DNA of 47,765 nucleotides, taken from assembly GCA_900544875.1 (NCBI GenBank), contig UQWS01000016.1, positions 1-47,765 on the forward strand. Direction: 5' to 3'. The notes beneath the pieces were generated by a model that made no database searches, was not told the DNA's origin, and saw only the letters and a list, made by a program, of their open reading frames with translations. The position numbers were made by a program, and so were the translations under genes. Positions 8,861 to 15,460 of the stretch are shown piece after piece. The DNA comes from an uncultured Collinsella sp. GTDB lineage: Bacteria; Actinomycetota; Coriobacteriia; Coriobacteriales; Coriobacteriaceae. The stretch's first letter is position 1. Each line of letters starts with the position of its first letter.

Positions 8861-9889
8861 TTATCCTTTCAGGTTTCTGGCGATGGTGCTCCTGGATATT
8901 CCTGTCAATGCTTCAATTTCCCGAAGCGTAAACCCCTGTTTTCTTAGAACTTCAATGTCGACCTTATCCATGTCGTTTAGTTGGAGATACAGCCTGGTTA
9001 GATAGTCGGTCTCGACGGTTGGATCGGAAAAGGCGATTGAGGTTTTTATGATGTTCTTCAATTCTCCGGGATTGGGAATTGAGATACAGGTATCAAATAT
9101 TCTTTTCAAAGTCCGAGAATCATATTTTATGAAGTCGTAGCGTTTGCTTTGTGACTTAATGATCAGCAGGGCTATTTCTGCCAAGTCCTCATGACTGTAT
9201 TTGTCAAAGTTAATTTGTGCGTCAAATCGGCGCAAGAGTGCCTTGTCAAGCTTGTCGTGAAGATTCGTTGTTGCAATTATGTTTGCGCAACCGTCAAGCC
9301 CATCGAGCTCTTTAAGAAGAGAACTTGTCGCTCGTCCCATTTCACGAACATCGTTTTGCCTAATCCTATCGAGAGCGAGCGCATCGATTTCGTCAAATAG
9401 AAACAGAGATTCCGAGCCGATGTCTTTGATCTCGCTAAAGACCCTGTTGATGTTCTTGGACGTTTCGCCCAATTTGCTATCGATAATGAGATTGAAGTCA
9501 ACAGAAAAAAGCTTCTTTCCCAGTATTCTTGCGATCTGTTTGACTGTTTCGGTTTTACCGGTTCCAGGGGCGCCGTAGAAAAGGACGGTATTGATTCCCA
9601 TGTTTCTGTTTAGGGCGTTTATCAGTCCATGTATTTCTTGGGAGATGCATTCGGGAAGGGGTAGAGGATCGTTGTTTATAACGACCTGCTGTAGGTACTC
9701 ATAAGGCTGCTCAAGCGTTTGAGGTATAAATGTCCTCGTCTGAGCGAGAAGACTCATTATATAGCCCGCGAGATCTCCATAGCCGGTATCTTCGAATTCC
9801 TTGGCGATACGCGAGGCGGTTTCATTGAAAGCGACTTCGTTGTCCTCTGAATGGAAGCGGATTAAATCAATTATATCGGCACGTTTCAT
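8861..9889 (-). CDS. AAA+ ATPase with C-terminal helix-turn-helix, partner of the subtilisin protease (IetA-like)
   Basis: This 342-residue protein has an ~80-residue N-terminal domain and one AAA+ module: Walker A GAPGTGKT (106-113), Walker B LFLFDEID (162-169), sensor-1 ATTN (206-209) and an arginine-finger-like LRRFD (219-223). The last 25 residues (316-340) read as a resolvase-type HTH (GFTLREIEALTGISRSTIARN), unexpected in a plain unfoldase. The ribosome site aaaggagagg precedes ATG 9889. It is the first gene of a two-gene minus-strand operon with the S8 protease. By analogy with IetA it probably remodels or gates the protease, using ATP. The HTH suggests it may also bind DNA, possibly the tandem repeats in its own promoter, which is inference. 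AT-rich composition fits the rest of the island. Confidence 0.82.
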   Translation of the reverse strand: MKRADIIDLIRFHSEDNEVAFNETASRIAKEFEDTGYGDLAGYIMSLLAQTRTFIPQTLEQPYEYLQQVVINNDPLPLPECISQEIHGLINALNRNMGINTVLFYGAPGTGKTETVKQIARILGKKLFSVDFNLIIDSKLGETSKNINRVFSEIKDIGSESLFLFDEIDALALDRIRQNDVREMGRATSSLLKELDGLDGCANIIATTNLHDKLDKALLRRFDAQINFDKYSHEDLAEIALLIIKSQSKRYDFIKYDSRTLKRIFDTCISIPNPGELKNIIKTSIAFSDPTVETDYLTRLYLQLNDMDKVDIEVLRKQGFTLREIEALTGISRSTIARNLKG

Positions 9890-9909
9890 GGCCTCTCCTT
9901 TCTAGGAGA

Positions 9910-9937
9910 ATTATAACATGAGACAGAATGAGACAAA
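9910..9937 (-). promoter_or_regulatory. Promoter of the AAA-protease operon with tandem 10-bp repeats
   Basis: Read on the minus strand, TATAAT (9915-9910) is preceded by TTGTCT (9936-9931) with a short 15-bp spacer. The -35 and spacer are built from two head-to-tail 10-bp units, atgagacaga (9918-9927) and atgagacaaa (9928-9937), one helical turn apart. That is a plausible binding site for a regulator such as the HTH of the AAA protein itself. Confidence 0.5.
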
Positions 9938-9953
9938 CGTACAAAATAATGAA

Positions 9954-9982
9954 TTGACTTTGAGAACCTCATACGTTATGGT
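9954..9982 (+). promoter_or_regulatory. Sigma-70-type promoter for the two basic micro-ORFs
   Basis: TTGACT (9954-9959), a 17-bp spacer, then TATGGT (9977-9982). Transcription would start near 9990, about 30 bases before the first micro-ORF. It is divergent from the AAA-protease promoter, with only ~16 bp between the two -35 elements, so the two may be co-regulated. Confidence 0.6.
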
Positions 9983-10019
9983 ACAGATGTTCGTAGCGAT
10001 TTGTTGAAAGGAGGGAAGT

Positions 10020-10148
10020 ATGCCTGTCCATCACGGCGGTAAAGTCGGTGCGGCTGCCAAAAAGCTTGCAAGCTCCAGCTCTAGCTCAAAGCAGAAGTCT
10101 TTGGCAGCAAAGACTTTGGTCAAGCACCAAATCGCGAAGCATCGCTAA
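10020..10148 (+). CDS. Small, strongly basic protein (42 aa), function unknown
   Basis: ATG 10020 follows an almost ideal ribosome site (aaaggagggaag). The 42-codon product has lysines, arginine and histidines throughout, a run of six serines at residues 18-23 and no acidic residue. It begins MPVHHGGKVGAAKKLA and ends KHQIAKHR. No family was recognised. It may bind nucleic acid, or be a toxin or a substrate of the divergently encoded protease. A good promoter (9954-9982), a strong ribosome site and a second basic micro-ORF 33 bases downstream argue that it is really expressed. Confidence 0.55.
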   Translation: MPVHHGGKVGAAAKKLASSSSSSKQKSLAAKTLVKHQIAKHR

Positions 10149-10181
10149 GCAATGCGATATCTCTTCGAAGGAGGTGAAGGA

Positions 10182-10283
10182 ATGTACGTGACAATTACTA
10201 TCCCCAAATACCGCGTTACCAAGACCGGACGTCTGGTAAAGGTGGGGAGTACTACCAAAAAGGTTCACGTGAAGAACCGTTAG
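10182..10283 (+). CDS. Small basic protein (33 aa), function unknown
   Basis: ATG 10182 is preceded by gaaggaggtgaagg, a near-perfect ribosome site, and the frame closes at TAG 10281. The product is 33 residues, begins MYVTITIPKYRVTKTG, is rich in lysine, arginine, valine and threonine, and has no acidic residue; a short beta-hairpin is plausible. It seems to be the second gene of a two-gene operon with the 42-aa ORF and is followed directly by a series of hairpins. The family is not recognised. Confidence 0.5.
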   Translation: MYVTITIPKYRVTKTGRLVKVGSTTKKVHVKNR

Positions 10284-10285
10284 TG

Positions 10286-10389
10286 GTCAGGCCCTAGAGG
10301 CTAACTAAGGCCTGACAAATAAATGACTGCGACCAGTCACTTTTATCTTAAGGGGTATTCGGGCTGCTTTCAAGCTCGGGTACCCCTTA
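10286..10389 (+). terminator. Three consecutive hairpins after the micro-ORFs
   Basis: Perfect stems follow one another: 8 bp (10286-10293 with 10309-10316), 6 bp (10324-10329 with 10334-10339, then cttttatctt) and 9 bp (10349-10357 with 10381-10389). The middle one has a short T-rich tail and could terminate the micro-ORF transcript. Three in a row is more than a terminator needs, so a structured small RNA or 3' UTR is an alternative. Confidence 0.5.
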
Positions 10390-10399
10390 GGTGTTTCTC

Positions 10400-10425
10400 G
10401 CTTGTGTGCTTGTGTGCTTGTGTGC
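10400..10425. repeat. Three tandem copies of the 8-mer gcttgtgt
   Basis: gcttgtgt occurs three times without interruption (10400-10423), followed by gc. A short repeat of this kind is prone to slippage. It lies outside any recognised gene, in the 820-base gap between the micro-ORFs and the ATPase gene. Confidence 0.8.
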
Positions 10426-10453
10426 ACACCTGTCCTTTATAACGATAGGCCTC

Positions 10454-10777
10454 TCATGAGTAAAAATTAACACGTTGAAGAACGAGTGGGTGAGGGCTTG
10501 TGGGGCAGAAGTGAGTAATCGCCCTCATCGACAACGGCAATACTGCGCTTAAGAACCGTTCGCTCGCATCTAGAATATTGGCGTTCGGCACCGCGATATT
10601 CTCATCGGCATCGCCCGCTGGTGCGTTTCGGCTGTCCATGCGGCCGAGACCAAGGAGGTACAGCATGGCGAGAAGGATATGAGCCAAGATGCCACTCAGA
10701 CTCTGTGCGTCCGGCCCGTCGCAGAACACGATAGCCCGCGCGGCGCCACGGAGGTGCTCAACAAAACCGCAGGTCAC
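10454..10777 (-). other. Open frame of 107 codons, possible gene remnant
   Basis: This minus-strand frame has one leucine-rich hydrophobic stretch (LSGILAHILLAMLYLLGLG) and no motif recognised here. Its ATG falls inside the 71-bp repeat at 10763-10833 and no ribosome site precedes it. It could be the 3' remnant of a gene truncated when the neighbouring cassette arrived, or simply a chance frame. Base composition here (GC-rich, cgcgcggcgcc) differs from the AT-rich genes on either side, which mildly favours a remnant of ordinary chromosome. Confidence 0.2.
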
Positions 10778-10833
10778 GGTAGTTTTAAACAGCGGTTAGG
10801 TCGACCGATCTCAGGTTTTCACCGAACTTCCGG
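10763..10833 (+). repeat. 71-bp repeat, left copy
   Basis: It aligns without gaps to 13104-13174 (about 53 of 71 identical by hand count). The first 12 bases (aaaaccgcaggt) are identical and the last 11 match at 10 positions (ending acttccgg). The two copies are in the same orientation and bracket the ATPase-TOPRIM gene pair. Confidence 0.7.
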
Positions 10834-10843
10834 AAACGCCGAA

Positions 10844-10967
10844 CGGAAGTATGCGGCAAATTTCGGTACCGTCGAGCACACCGCTTTTTCATGAAAAGAA
10901 ACCGCTGGTAGAAGCGTTGCCGCTTTCCAGTGTGGTCGGCATGTCTAGAATTTGCAGCATACTTCTG
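10844..10967. repeat. Imperfect palindromic intergenic element
   Basis: Arms 10844-10862 and 10949-10967 are inverted repeats matching at 17 of 19 positions, with weaker pairing continuing inward. The arm sequence (cggaagtatgcggcaaatt) resembles the arm of the element at 13050-13173, suggesting one family of palindromic intergenic elements. Confidence 0.6.
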
Positions 10968-11052
10968 GGTTGAGCGGCTTTCGCAGTAGGTTTTCATGGT
11001 TCGGATGGGCTTTGGTTACACGACTTTTCCCGCAGTGACGTAATTGATGCAG

Positions 11053-11099
11053 GTCTCCTATCTCTTGCCGTAATATAATTACGGCAAGAGATAGGAGAC
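11053..11099. promoter_or_regulatory. Perfect 22-bp palindrome carrying a TATAAT and the ribosome site of the ATPase gene
   Basis: Bases 11053-11074 are exactly the inverse complement of 11078-11099, with a 3-base centre (ata). TATAAT lies across the centre (11074-11079) and AGGAG, the Shine-Dalgarno of the next gene, is in the right arm (11093-11097). No -35 is seen at normal spacing; TTGATG (11044-11049) is 24 bp away. It could act as a DNA operator over the -10, or, in a longer transcript, as a hairpin hiding the ribosome site. Confidence 0.7.
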
Positions 11100-11103
11100 T
11101 CTC

Positions 11104-12204
11104 ATGCTTAAGCGTTTTACTGTTGATGGCTATAGGAATTTTTCGACTCGGGTTTCATTTAATTTTGCTGCTTCTCGTGATTACCAGTTTGCAGAAAATA
11201 ACGTTAAAAACGGAACCGTGAAAACCGCACTTTTGATCGGCAGAAATGCGTCTGGTAAATCGAATTTCGGTTCAGCTTTATTCGACATTACACTCGGCTT
11301 TCCAGAGGCATTCGATTATTCTGACCAGGATGATCGTCTGTTTTTGAATGCTGATTGTGGGCGAGGCACGGCACAGTTCACTTATGTCTTTGAATTTGAC
11401 GGTCGCGAAATCAATTACAGTTATGAGAAGACTTCTCCGACTACTTGGCTTCATGAGAGCCTATCGATTGATGAGAGTCTCATTTTCGATTTCAATAACG
11501 CACGCGGCGTTTTCGAAGAGAACCATCTTGAACGAATCGGTGCTGCTGGGATCAATTTTGAATTCTCCGATACTTCGTTGAGCCTTCTTTCATATATAAC
11601 GAGCAGTCTTCCAACTAATGTTTTAGGCGTCTTGGCGGAGTTGCGACGATTTGTCTCGCGCATGAGGCTGATTCGCATGGACTTTTTTCGATTAAAAGGG
11701 TTTGAAACAAGAAGGGTAATCGACAAGATCATACGCGAGAACAAAGTTGCGGAATTCGAGTCATTTATCCGCAATTTTGGAGTCGATGAGTCTCTGATCG
11801 TTATTAAAGAGTCCGACGGCTCGCCTGTTCTGTATTTCAATCACCCTATTCGATGCATCCCGTTTGTCGAGGCATGTTCTAGCGGTACAAGAACCCTGGT
11901 TAAGTTGTTCTCTGAGCTTGAGCTTAACGAGTCGGCCAGTTTTTTGTTCATAGATGAGTTTGACGCTTTTTGTCACTTTGAGATGGCAGAGAGCCTTTTG
12001 AAGTTCTTTGCTTCAAAGGCATCGTGTCAGATACTGTGCTCGACCCACAATACCTCGCTTGTTAAGAATGGCGTAATGAGGCCTGACTGCGTTTATCAAA
12101 TCTCTGCAAAAGGGGGCATTCGAACTTTGGCCGATTCCACCGATCGCGAGTTGAGGCTTGGCAACAACATTGAGAAGCTCCTCCGTGCCGGAGAGTTTGA
12201 CTAG
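11104..12204 (+). CDS. SMC/OLD-like AAA ATPase of a two-gene defence-type module
   Basis: The 366-residue protein starts MLKRFTVDGYRNF, the usual opening of AAA_15/AAA_21-type ATPases. It has Walker A GRNASGKSN (46-54), an ABC-like signature SSGTRTL (259-265), Walker B FLFIDEFD (280-287) and an H-loop STH (313-315); the middle (~100-240) is the variable insertion. It ends 2 bases before a TOPRIM-like gene, with that gene's ribosome site inside its own 3' end. ATPase-plus-TOPRIM pairs of this kind occur in several phage-exclusion systems (OLD/Gabija-like, PARIS, AbiL, RloA-RloB). Which one this is cannot be settled here, so no symbol is given. Inferred role: ATP-dependent sensor that controls the partner nuclease. 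The start is preceded by aggag within the palindrome. Confidence 0.75.
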   Translation: MLKRFTVDGYRNFSTRVSFNFAASRDYQFAENNVKNGTVKTALLIGRNASGKSNFGSALFDITLGFPEAFDYSDQDDRLFLNADCGRGTAQFTYVFEFDGREINYSYEKTSPTTWLHESLSIDESLIFDFNNARGVFEENHLERIGAAGINFEFSDTSLSLLSYITSSLPTNVLGVLAELRRFVSRMRLIRMDFFRLKGFETRRVIDKIIRENKVAEFESFIRNFGVDESLIVIKESDGSPVLYFNHPIRCIPFVEACSSGTRTLVKLFSELELNESASFLFIDEFDAFCHFEMAESLLKFFASKASCQILCSTHNTSLVKNGVMRPDCVYQISAKGGIRTLADSTDRELRLGNNIEKLLRAGEFD

Positions 12205-12206
12205 TC

Positions 12207-13025
12207 ATGAACAATGCGTCCGTAAAGAACGTCCTGCTCATTGTCGAAGGTGCTAAACGCGAGCCTCAGCTGATGGAGCGCATGTTTGATTCTTTTAGTC
12301 TCGCAGATGATCATCAAATTGTTCATGTCGAGATTAATGTTCATGACTTTCTAGACAAGCTCTTTCAAGAATACGGTTGCGATTTTGAGGCCGTTGATCT
12401 TAGGTCCTTTGTTGCCGAGCTTCTTCCGGATAAAGATGATGCGACAGAGCTTCTCGAATCCAGTTTTACTGACACCTTGCTCATATTTGACTTAGATCCT
12501 CAGGACAATCGGCACGATTTTAAGCGGCTTGAGCTAATGCAAGACTATTACTGCGATAGTACTGATATGGGTCAACTATATCTAAGCTATCCATCGGTTG
12601 AAGCATATCGTGATTTTGATCCCCTGAAGTATCACTCTCTGGATGACGCCCTTGTTCCTTCAGATGTGATTTTTGGTCAGCGATCTTATAAGGACTGGGT
12701 TGCTAGGAGGGGAGATTCGCTTGCGGATATTGGGCGTATTGATGGTTTTACATTTGCTTGCATTATTGCCGTCCATGCCCTGAGGTCGCTTTTGCTAACT
12801 AGTGAGCAGGCGACGCAAAATGCAAACGAGTCTGTGGCTGACTTGGCTGCGGCTGTGGCCGGCGTCGACCATTCTGAACTTTTGCTCAAGGAGATTGGTC
12901 GTTTGCAGAACGGTTCATTTTGTGCTTGTTGCACCTGCATTTTCTTTATCGCAAATTGGCCCAAGAGGCTTAACGACGTTTGGAACAAGGCGATTAAGAG
13001 GGGCTTGGGTATTCGTTTGCTCTAA
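12207..13025 (+). CDS. TOPRIM-like (RloB/OLD-nuclease-type) partner of the ATPase
   Basis: This 272-residue protein shows a TOPRIM-like start, NVLLIVEGAKREP (conserved-type Glu14), a DxD pair in LLIFDLDPQD (D95, D97) and a YPSVEAYRDF block (128-137) like the one often seen in RloB-type and related putative nucleases. These residues would hold Mg2+ for phosphodiester chemistry. ATG 12207 lies 2 bases after the ATPase stop, with ggagag upstream, so the two are translationally coupled. The C-terminal half is helical with several cysteines (CACCTC near 238-243) and is not recognised. The inferred role is the effector nuclease of the module. AT-rich codon use matches the ATPase gene. A DUF4435-type (AriB-like) assignment is an alternative. 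Confidence 0.6.
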   Translation: MNNASVKNVLLIVEGAKREPQLMERMFDSFSLADDHQIVHVEINVHDFLDKLFQEYGCDFEAVDLRSFVAELLPDKDDATELLESSFTDTLLIFDLDPQDNRHDFKRLELMQDYYCDSTDMGQLYLSYPSVEAYRDFDPLKYHSLDDALVPSDVIFGQRSYKDWVARRGDSLADIGRIDGFTFACIIAVHALRSLLLTSEQATQNANESVADLAAAVAGVDHSELLLKEIGRLQNGSFCACCTCIFFIANWPKRLNDVWNKAIKRGLGIRLL

Positions 13026-13049
13026 AGAACTCCCTCCGCCTTTTATTTT

Positions 13050-13173
13050 CGGAAGTGCGGGGAAAAATCGAAACTCGCCGAGCATAGCCCGATTTCCGGT
13101 AATAAAACCGCAGGTTGCGGAAGTCTAAAATAGGGGCCTGTTCGGTAGATTTCGGTTTTTCACCGCACTTCCG
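13050..13173. repeat. Imperfect palindromic intergenic element
   Basis: Arms 13050-13073 and 13150-13173 are inverted and match at 22 of 24 positions. The arm (cggaagtgcggggaaaaatc) resembles that of the element at 10844-10967. It fills much of the 296-base gap between the TOPRIM gene and pelD. The rest of the gap shows TTGACA at 13257-13262 but no properly spaced -10, so the pel promoter is not assigned. Confidence 0.65.
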
Positions 13174-13174
13174 G
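13104..13174 (+). repeat. 71-bp repeat, right copy
   Basis: Same-orientation partner of 10763-10833 (about 53 of 71 identical, no gaps). Its right end coincides with the right arm of the palindromic element at 13050-13173, so the repeat may be half of a larger inverted element. Confidence 0.7.
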
Positions 13175-13321
13175 ATTGGGCGCTCATTTAGCACCTTCGT
13201 CGCCCCCACATCCTCTGAAAATGTTCTTAAAACAGCCTTAAAGTCGCCCTGGCTTGTGTTGACAGCGTACAATACGCATGTTTGACTATGACAAATGTGG
13301 AATTAAGGGGAGGAGTGCGCC

Positions 13322-15460
13322 ATGGAAGTGCTGGTTGTCGGCAACACCGCATATGTTGACGATGACTTTTGTGCCAAGGCGTTCCCCGGGGACCACGTTA
13401 AGGTCGTCGCTGCCACGGAATCGCGCCGCGATGAGTCGTCGCCTCATGCCTCGTGGAATGAGCTCCTCCAGCACTTGGAGCAGGCCTACGAGTTCGACCG
13501 CGTGGTCTACCTGTCTAATTTCCTTACCCCGCATACCGATATCATGGGCGATATCGAGCTGCTGCGCTCGGTCTTTCGTGCGTGCATGGGTCGCCGGGTC
13601 CAGCTGCTGTATGTAGCGGCGCCCGCGGGTGCCGAGGGTGCCTCCGACGCCGCGGGGCGAACGGACAAGGGGATTATTGCCCGCGCGGCCAACGACCTGT
13701 GCCGCCATTACGCTGCGCACGAAGGCGTTCAGGCAAAGATTCTGCGCGCGCCTTTCCTGTATACTTCCTCTTCCGCGCTGGATGATCCGTTTTTGGTGCC
13801 GCTGTTCGACGCGTGCTTAACCGGATCGGTCGCTTTGCAGGGCGCGGAGGACGCGCCGTTTCCGCTGCTGTGTGCCGAGGAACTCGCGGTGCTGGTGCGC
13901 CGCATCTTTGACAGCTGGGACGCCTCCTTTGAGACGCTCGACGTTGCCGATACCTTCCATCACACCTCAGGTGAGGTGGGCGAGGCCCTCAAGGCGCTGT
14001 TTCCAGGGCTCTCAGTTGCCTATGGCGATTCTGCCGGCTATGCCCTGCCCGTCAGCGACATCGTTCGCGTTCGCTATGGCTGGTTTCAGCGCTACGATCT
14101 GCTTCGTGATCTTTCGACCATTCAGGCTCGCTGGGATGCTGGCCGCGCAGGGAAGGTCAACCCCTTGCGCGCCGCCATCGACCGCATCCAGATGCACACG
14201 CTGCCTATTAAATGCCTGGAGACGGGCGTTTCCTGGGTCCTGTTCGAGGTGCTGGATCATCTGTTCTCCCAGTCGGCCCAGCTCAACGTGCTCGATTATC
14301 GCCTGCTCTACGTCGTGCTCATCGGCACACTGTATGGCCTGGACTTTGGCCTAGTTGCGGCGCTGTTGGCATCGGTGGGCTTGGCTGTGAGCTACTTTAC
14401 CCAGTATGGCTATACCTTCCAGGGCCTATTCTACGAGCCGTCTAACTGGCTGCCGTTTATCGCGTACTTTGTGGTGGGCGCCGTGTGCGGCTATGTGCAG
14501 CTGCGCAACAGCGAGGCCATTAAGGTGGAGCGCGACCAAAACGAGCTCGTGCGCAATCGCAATACGTTCCTCACGCAGCTCTATCACGATGCCATCGAGG
14601 ACAAGCGCACGTACAAGCGCCAGATTGTGGGACGTCACGATAGCTTCGGCAAGATTTTTGCCGTGACGCAAGAGCTCGACGTGCTCAACCCGCGCGACAT
14701 CTACCGCAAGTGCTGCGAGCTCATGGGTGAGATTCTCGAAAACGATTCGGTTGCGATCTACCACGTTTCGGGCGGGGCGTTTGCACGTCTGGTGGCGACG
14801 AGTCCCGTGATTGCCGAAGACGCCACGCGCTCGCTCACGCTTGAGCAGCTTGCGCCCCTTTTGGGCGGCGGGGGTCGTTCGAACCTGTGGGTGAATCGCG
14901 AGCTGACGCCGGGGCTTCCCATGTTTGGATACACGATCGAGCGCGACGGGGCACCCGCCGTGTTGATCTTTGTGCGTCGTGCGACCGAGAACCAAATGAC
15001 GCTCTATTACCAAAACCTGTTCCGCATCTTGTGCGGCTTGGTCGAAAGTGCGCTGGGCTGTGCCTTTGACTATGAGGCGGTGGCGCAGGATAAACGCTGC
15101 GTCGATGGCACTTGCGTGCTCAAGCAGGCGGCCTTTGGCCAGGAGCTCGCGGCCGAGCAGGCGCTGGCAGACGGTAAGATGGGGAGCTTTTTGCTCCTGC
15201 GCGTGGTGCCGGGCATGGAACCTGTCGGCGAGCTGGTGGGCGCGATTGGGTCGGCAATCCGCGAGAGCGATGCGGCGGGTCTGGTCGATGGTGACGTGCT
15301 CTACCTGCTTATGCGTCAGGCAAAGGCGTGCGACTTGCCCATTATCCGCGAGCGCCTAAGCGCGAAGCAGATTGCGGTGGAGCCCGTCGACGGCGAGGAC
15401 ATAGTGGCGCTGCTGCAGCACATTGCCGACACTGGTAACGGCGAGGGGGATGTCGATTGA
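13322..15460 (+). CDS. pelD: PelD-like cyclic-di-GMP receptor with N-terminal SDR-like domain
   Basis: This is the first gene of the Pel operon (ribosome site gggaggag). Residues 1-~285 read like an NAD-dependent epimerase/SDR fold with eroded signatures: VVGNTAYVD replaces GxxGxxG and no YxxxK is clear. Hydrophobic segments follow at about 325-395, then a GAF-like domain (~440-590) and a degenerate GGDEF domain. In the last, RESD (647-650) sits exactly five residues before DGDVL (656-660), where active cyclases have GGDEF. The RxxD inhibitory-type site is therefore kept while the catalytic site is lost, as in Pseudomonas PelD. Expected role: membrane receptor that turns on Pel polymer synthesis when c-di-GMP is high. 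At 712 residues it is much longer than classical PelD (~450) because of the N-terminal fusion. Confidence 0.85.
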   Translation: MEVLVVGNTAYVDDDFCAKAFPGDHVKVVAATESRRDESSPHASWNELLQHLEQAYEFDRVVYLSNFLTPHTDIMGDIELLRSVFRACMGRRVQLLYVAAPAGAEGASDAAGRTDKGIIARAANDLCRHYAAHEGVQAKILRAPFLYTSSSALDDPFLVPLFDACLTGSVALQGAEDAPFPLLCAEELAVLVRRIFDSWDASFETLDVADTFHHTSGEVGEALKALFPGLSVAYGDSAGYALPVSDIVRVRYGWFQRYDLLRDLSTIQARWDAGRAGKVNPLRAAIDRIQMHTLPIKCLETGVSWVLFEVLDHLFSQSAQLNVLDYRLLYVVLIGTLYGLDFGLVAALLASVGLAVSYFTQYGYTFQGLFYEPSNWLPFIAYFVVGAVCGYVQLRNSEAIKVERDQNELVRNRNTFLTQLYHDAIEDKRTYKRQIVGRHDSFGKIFAVTQELDVLNPRDIYRKCCELMGEILENDSVAIYHVSGGAFARLVATSPVIAEDATRSLTLEQLAPLLGGGGRSNLWVNRELTPGLPMFGYTIERDGAPAVLIFVRRATENQMTLYYQNLFRILCGLVESALGCAFDYEAVAQDKRCVDGTCVLKQAAFGQELAAEQALADGKMGSFLLLRVVPGMEPVGELVGAIGSAIRESDAAGLVDGDVLYLLMRQAKACDLPIIRERLSAKQIAVEPVDGEDIVALLQHIADTGNGEGDVD

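Noticed and set aside
10400..10425. CRISPR-like repeats
   Set aside because: The units are 8 bp without spacers, a simple tandem repeat. No CRISPR array or cas gene is present in the window.
13257..13273. pelD promoter from TTGACA and TACAAT
   Set aside because: The two boxes are only a few bases apart, far too close for a sigma-70 promoter, and no alternative partner at 16-18 bp is convincing.
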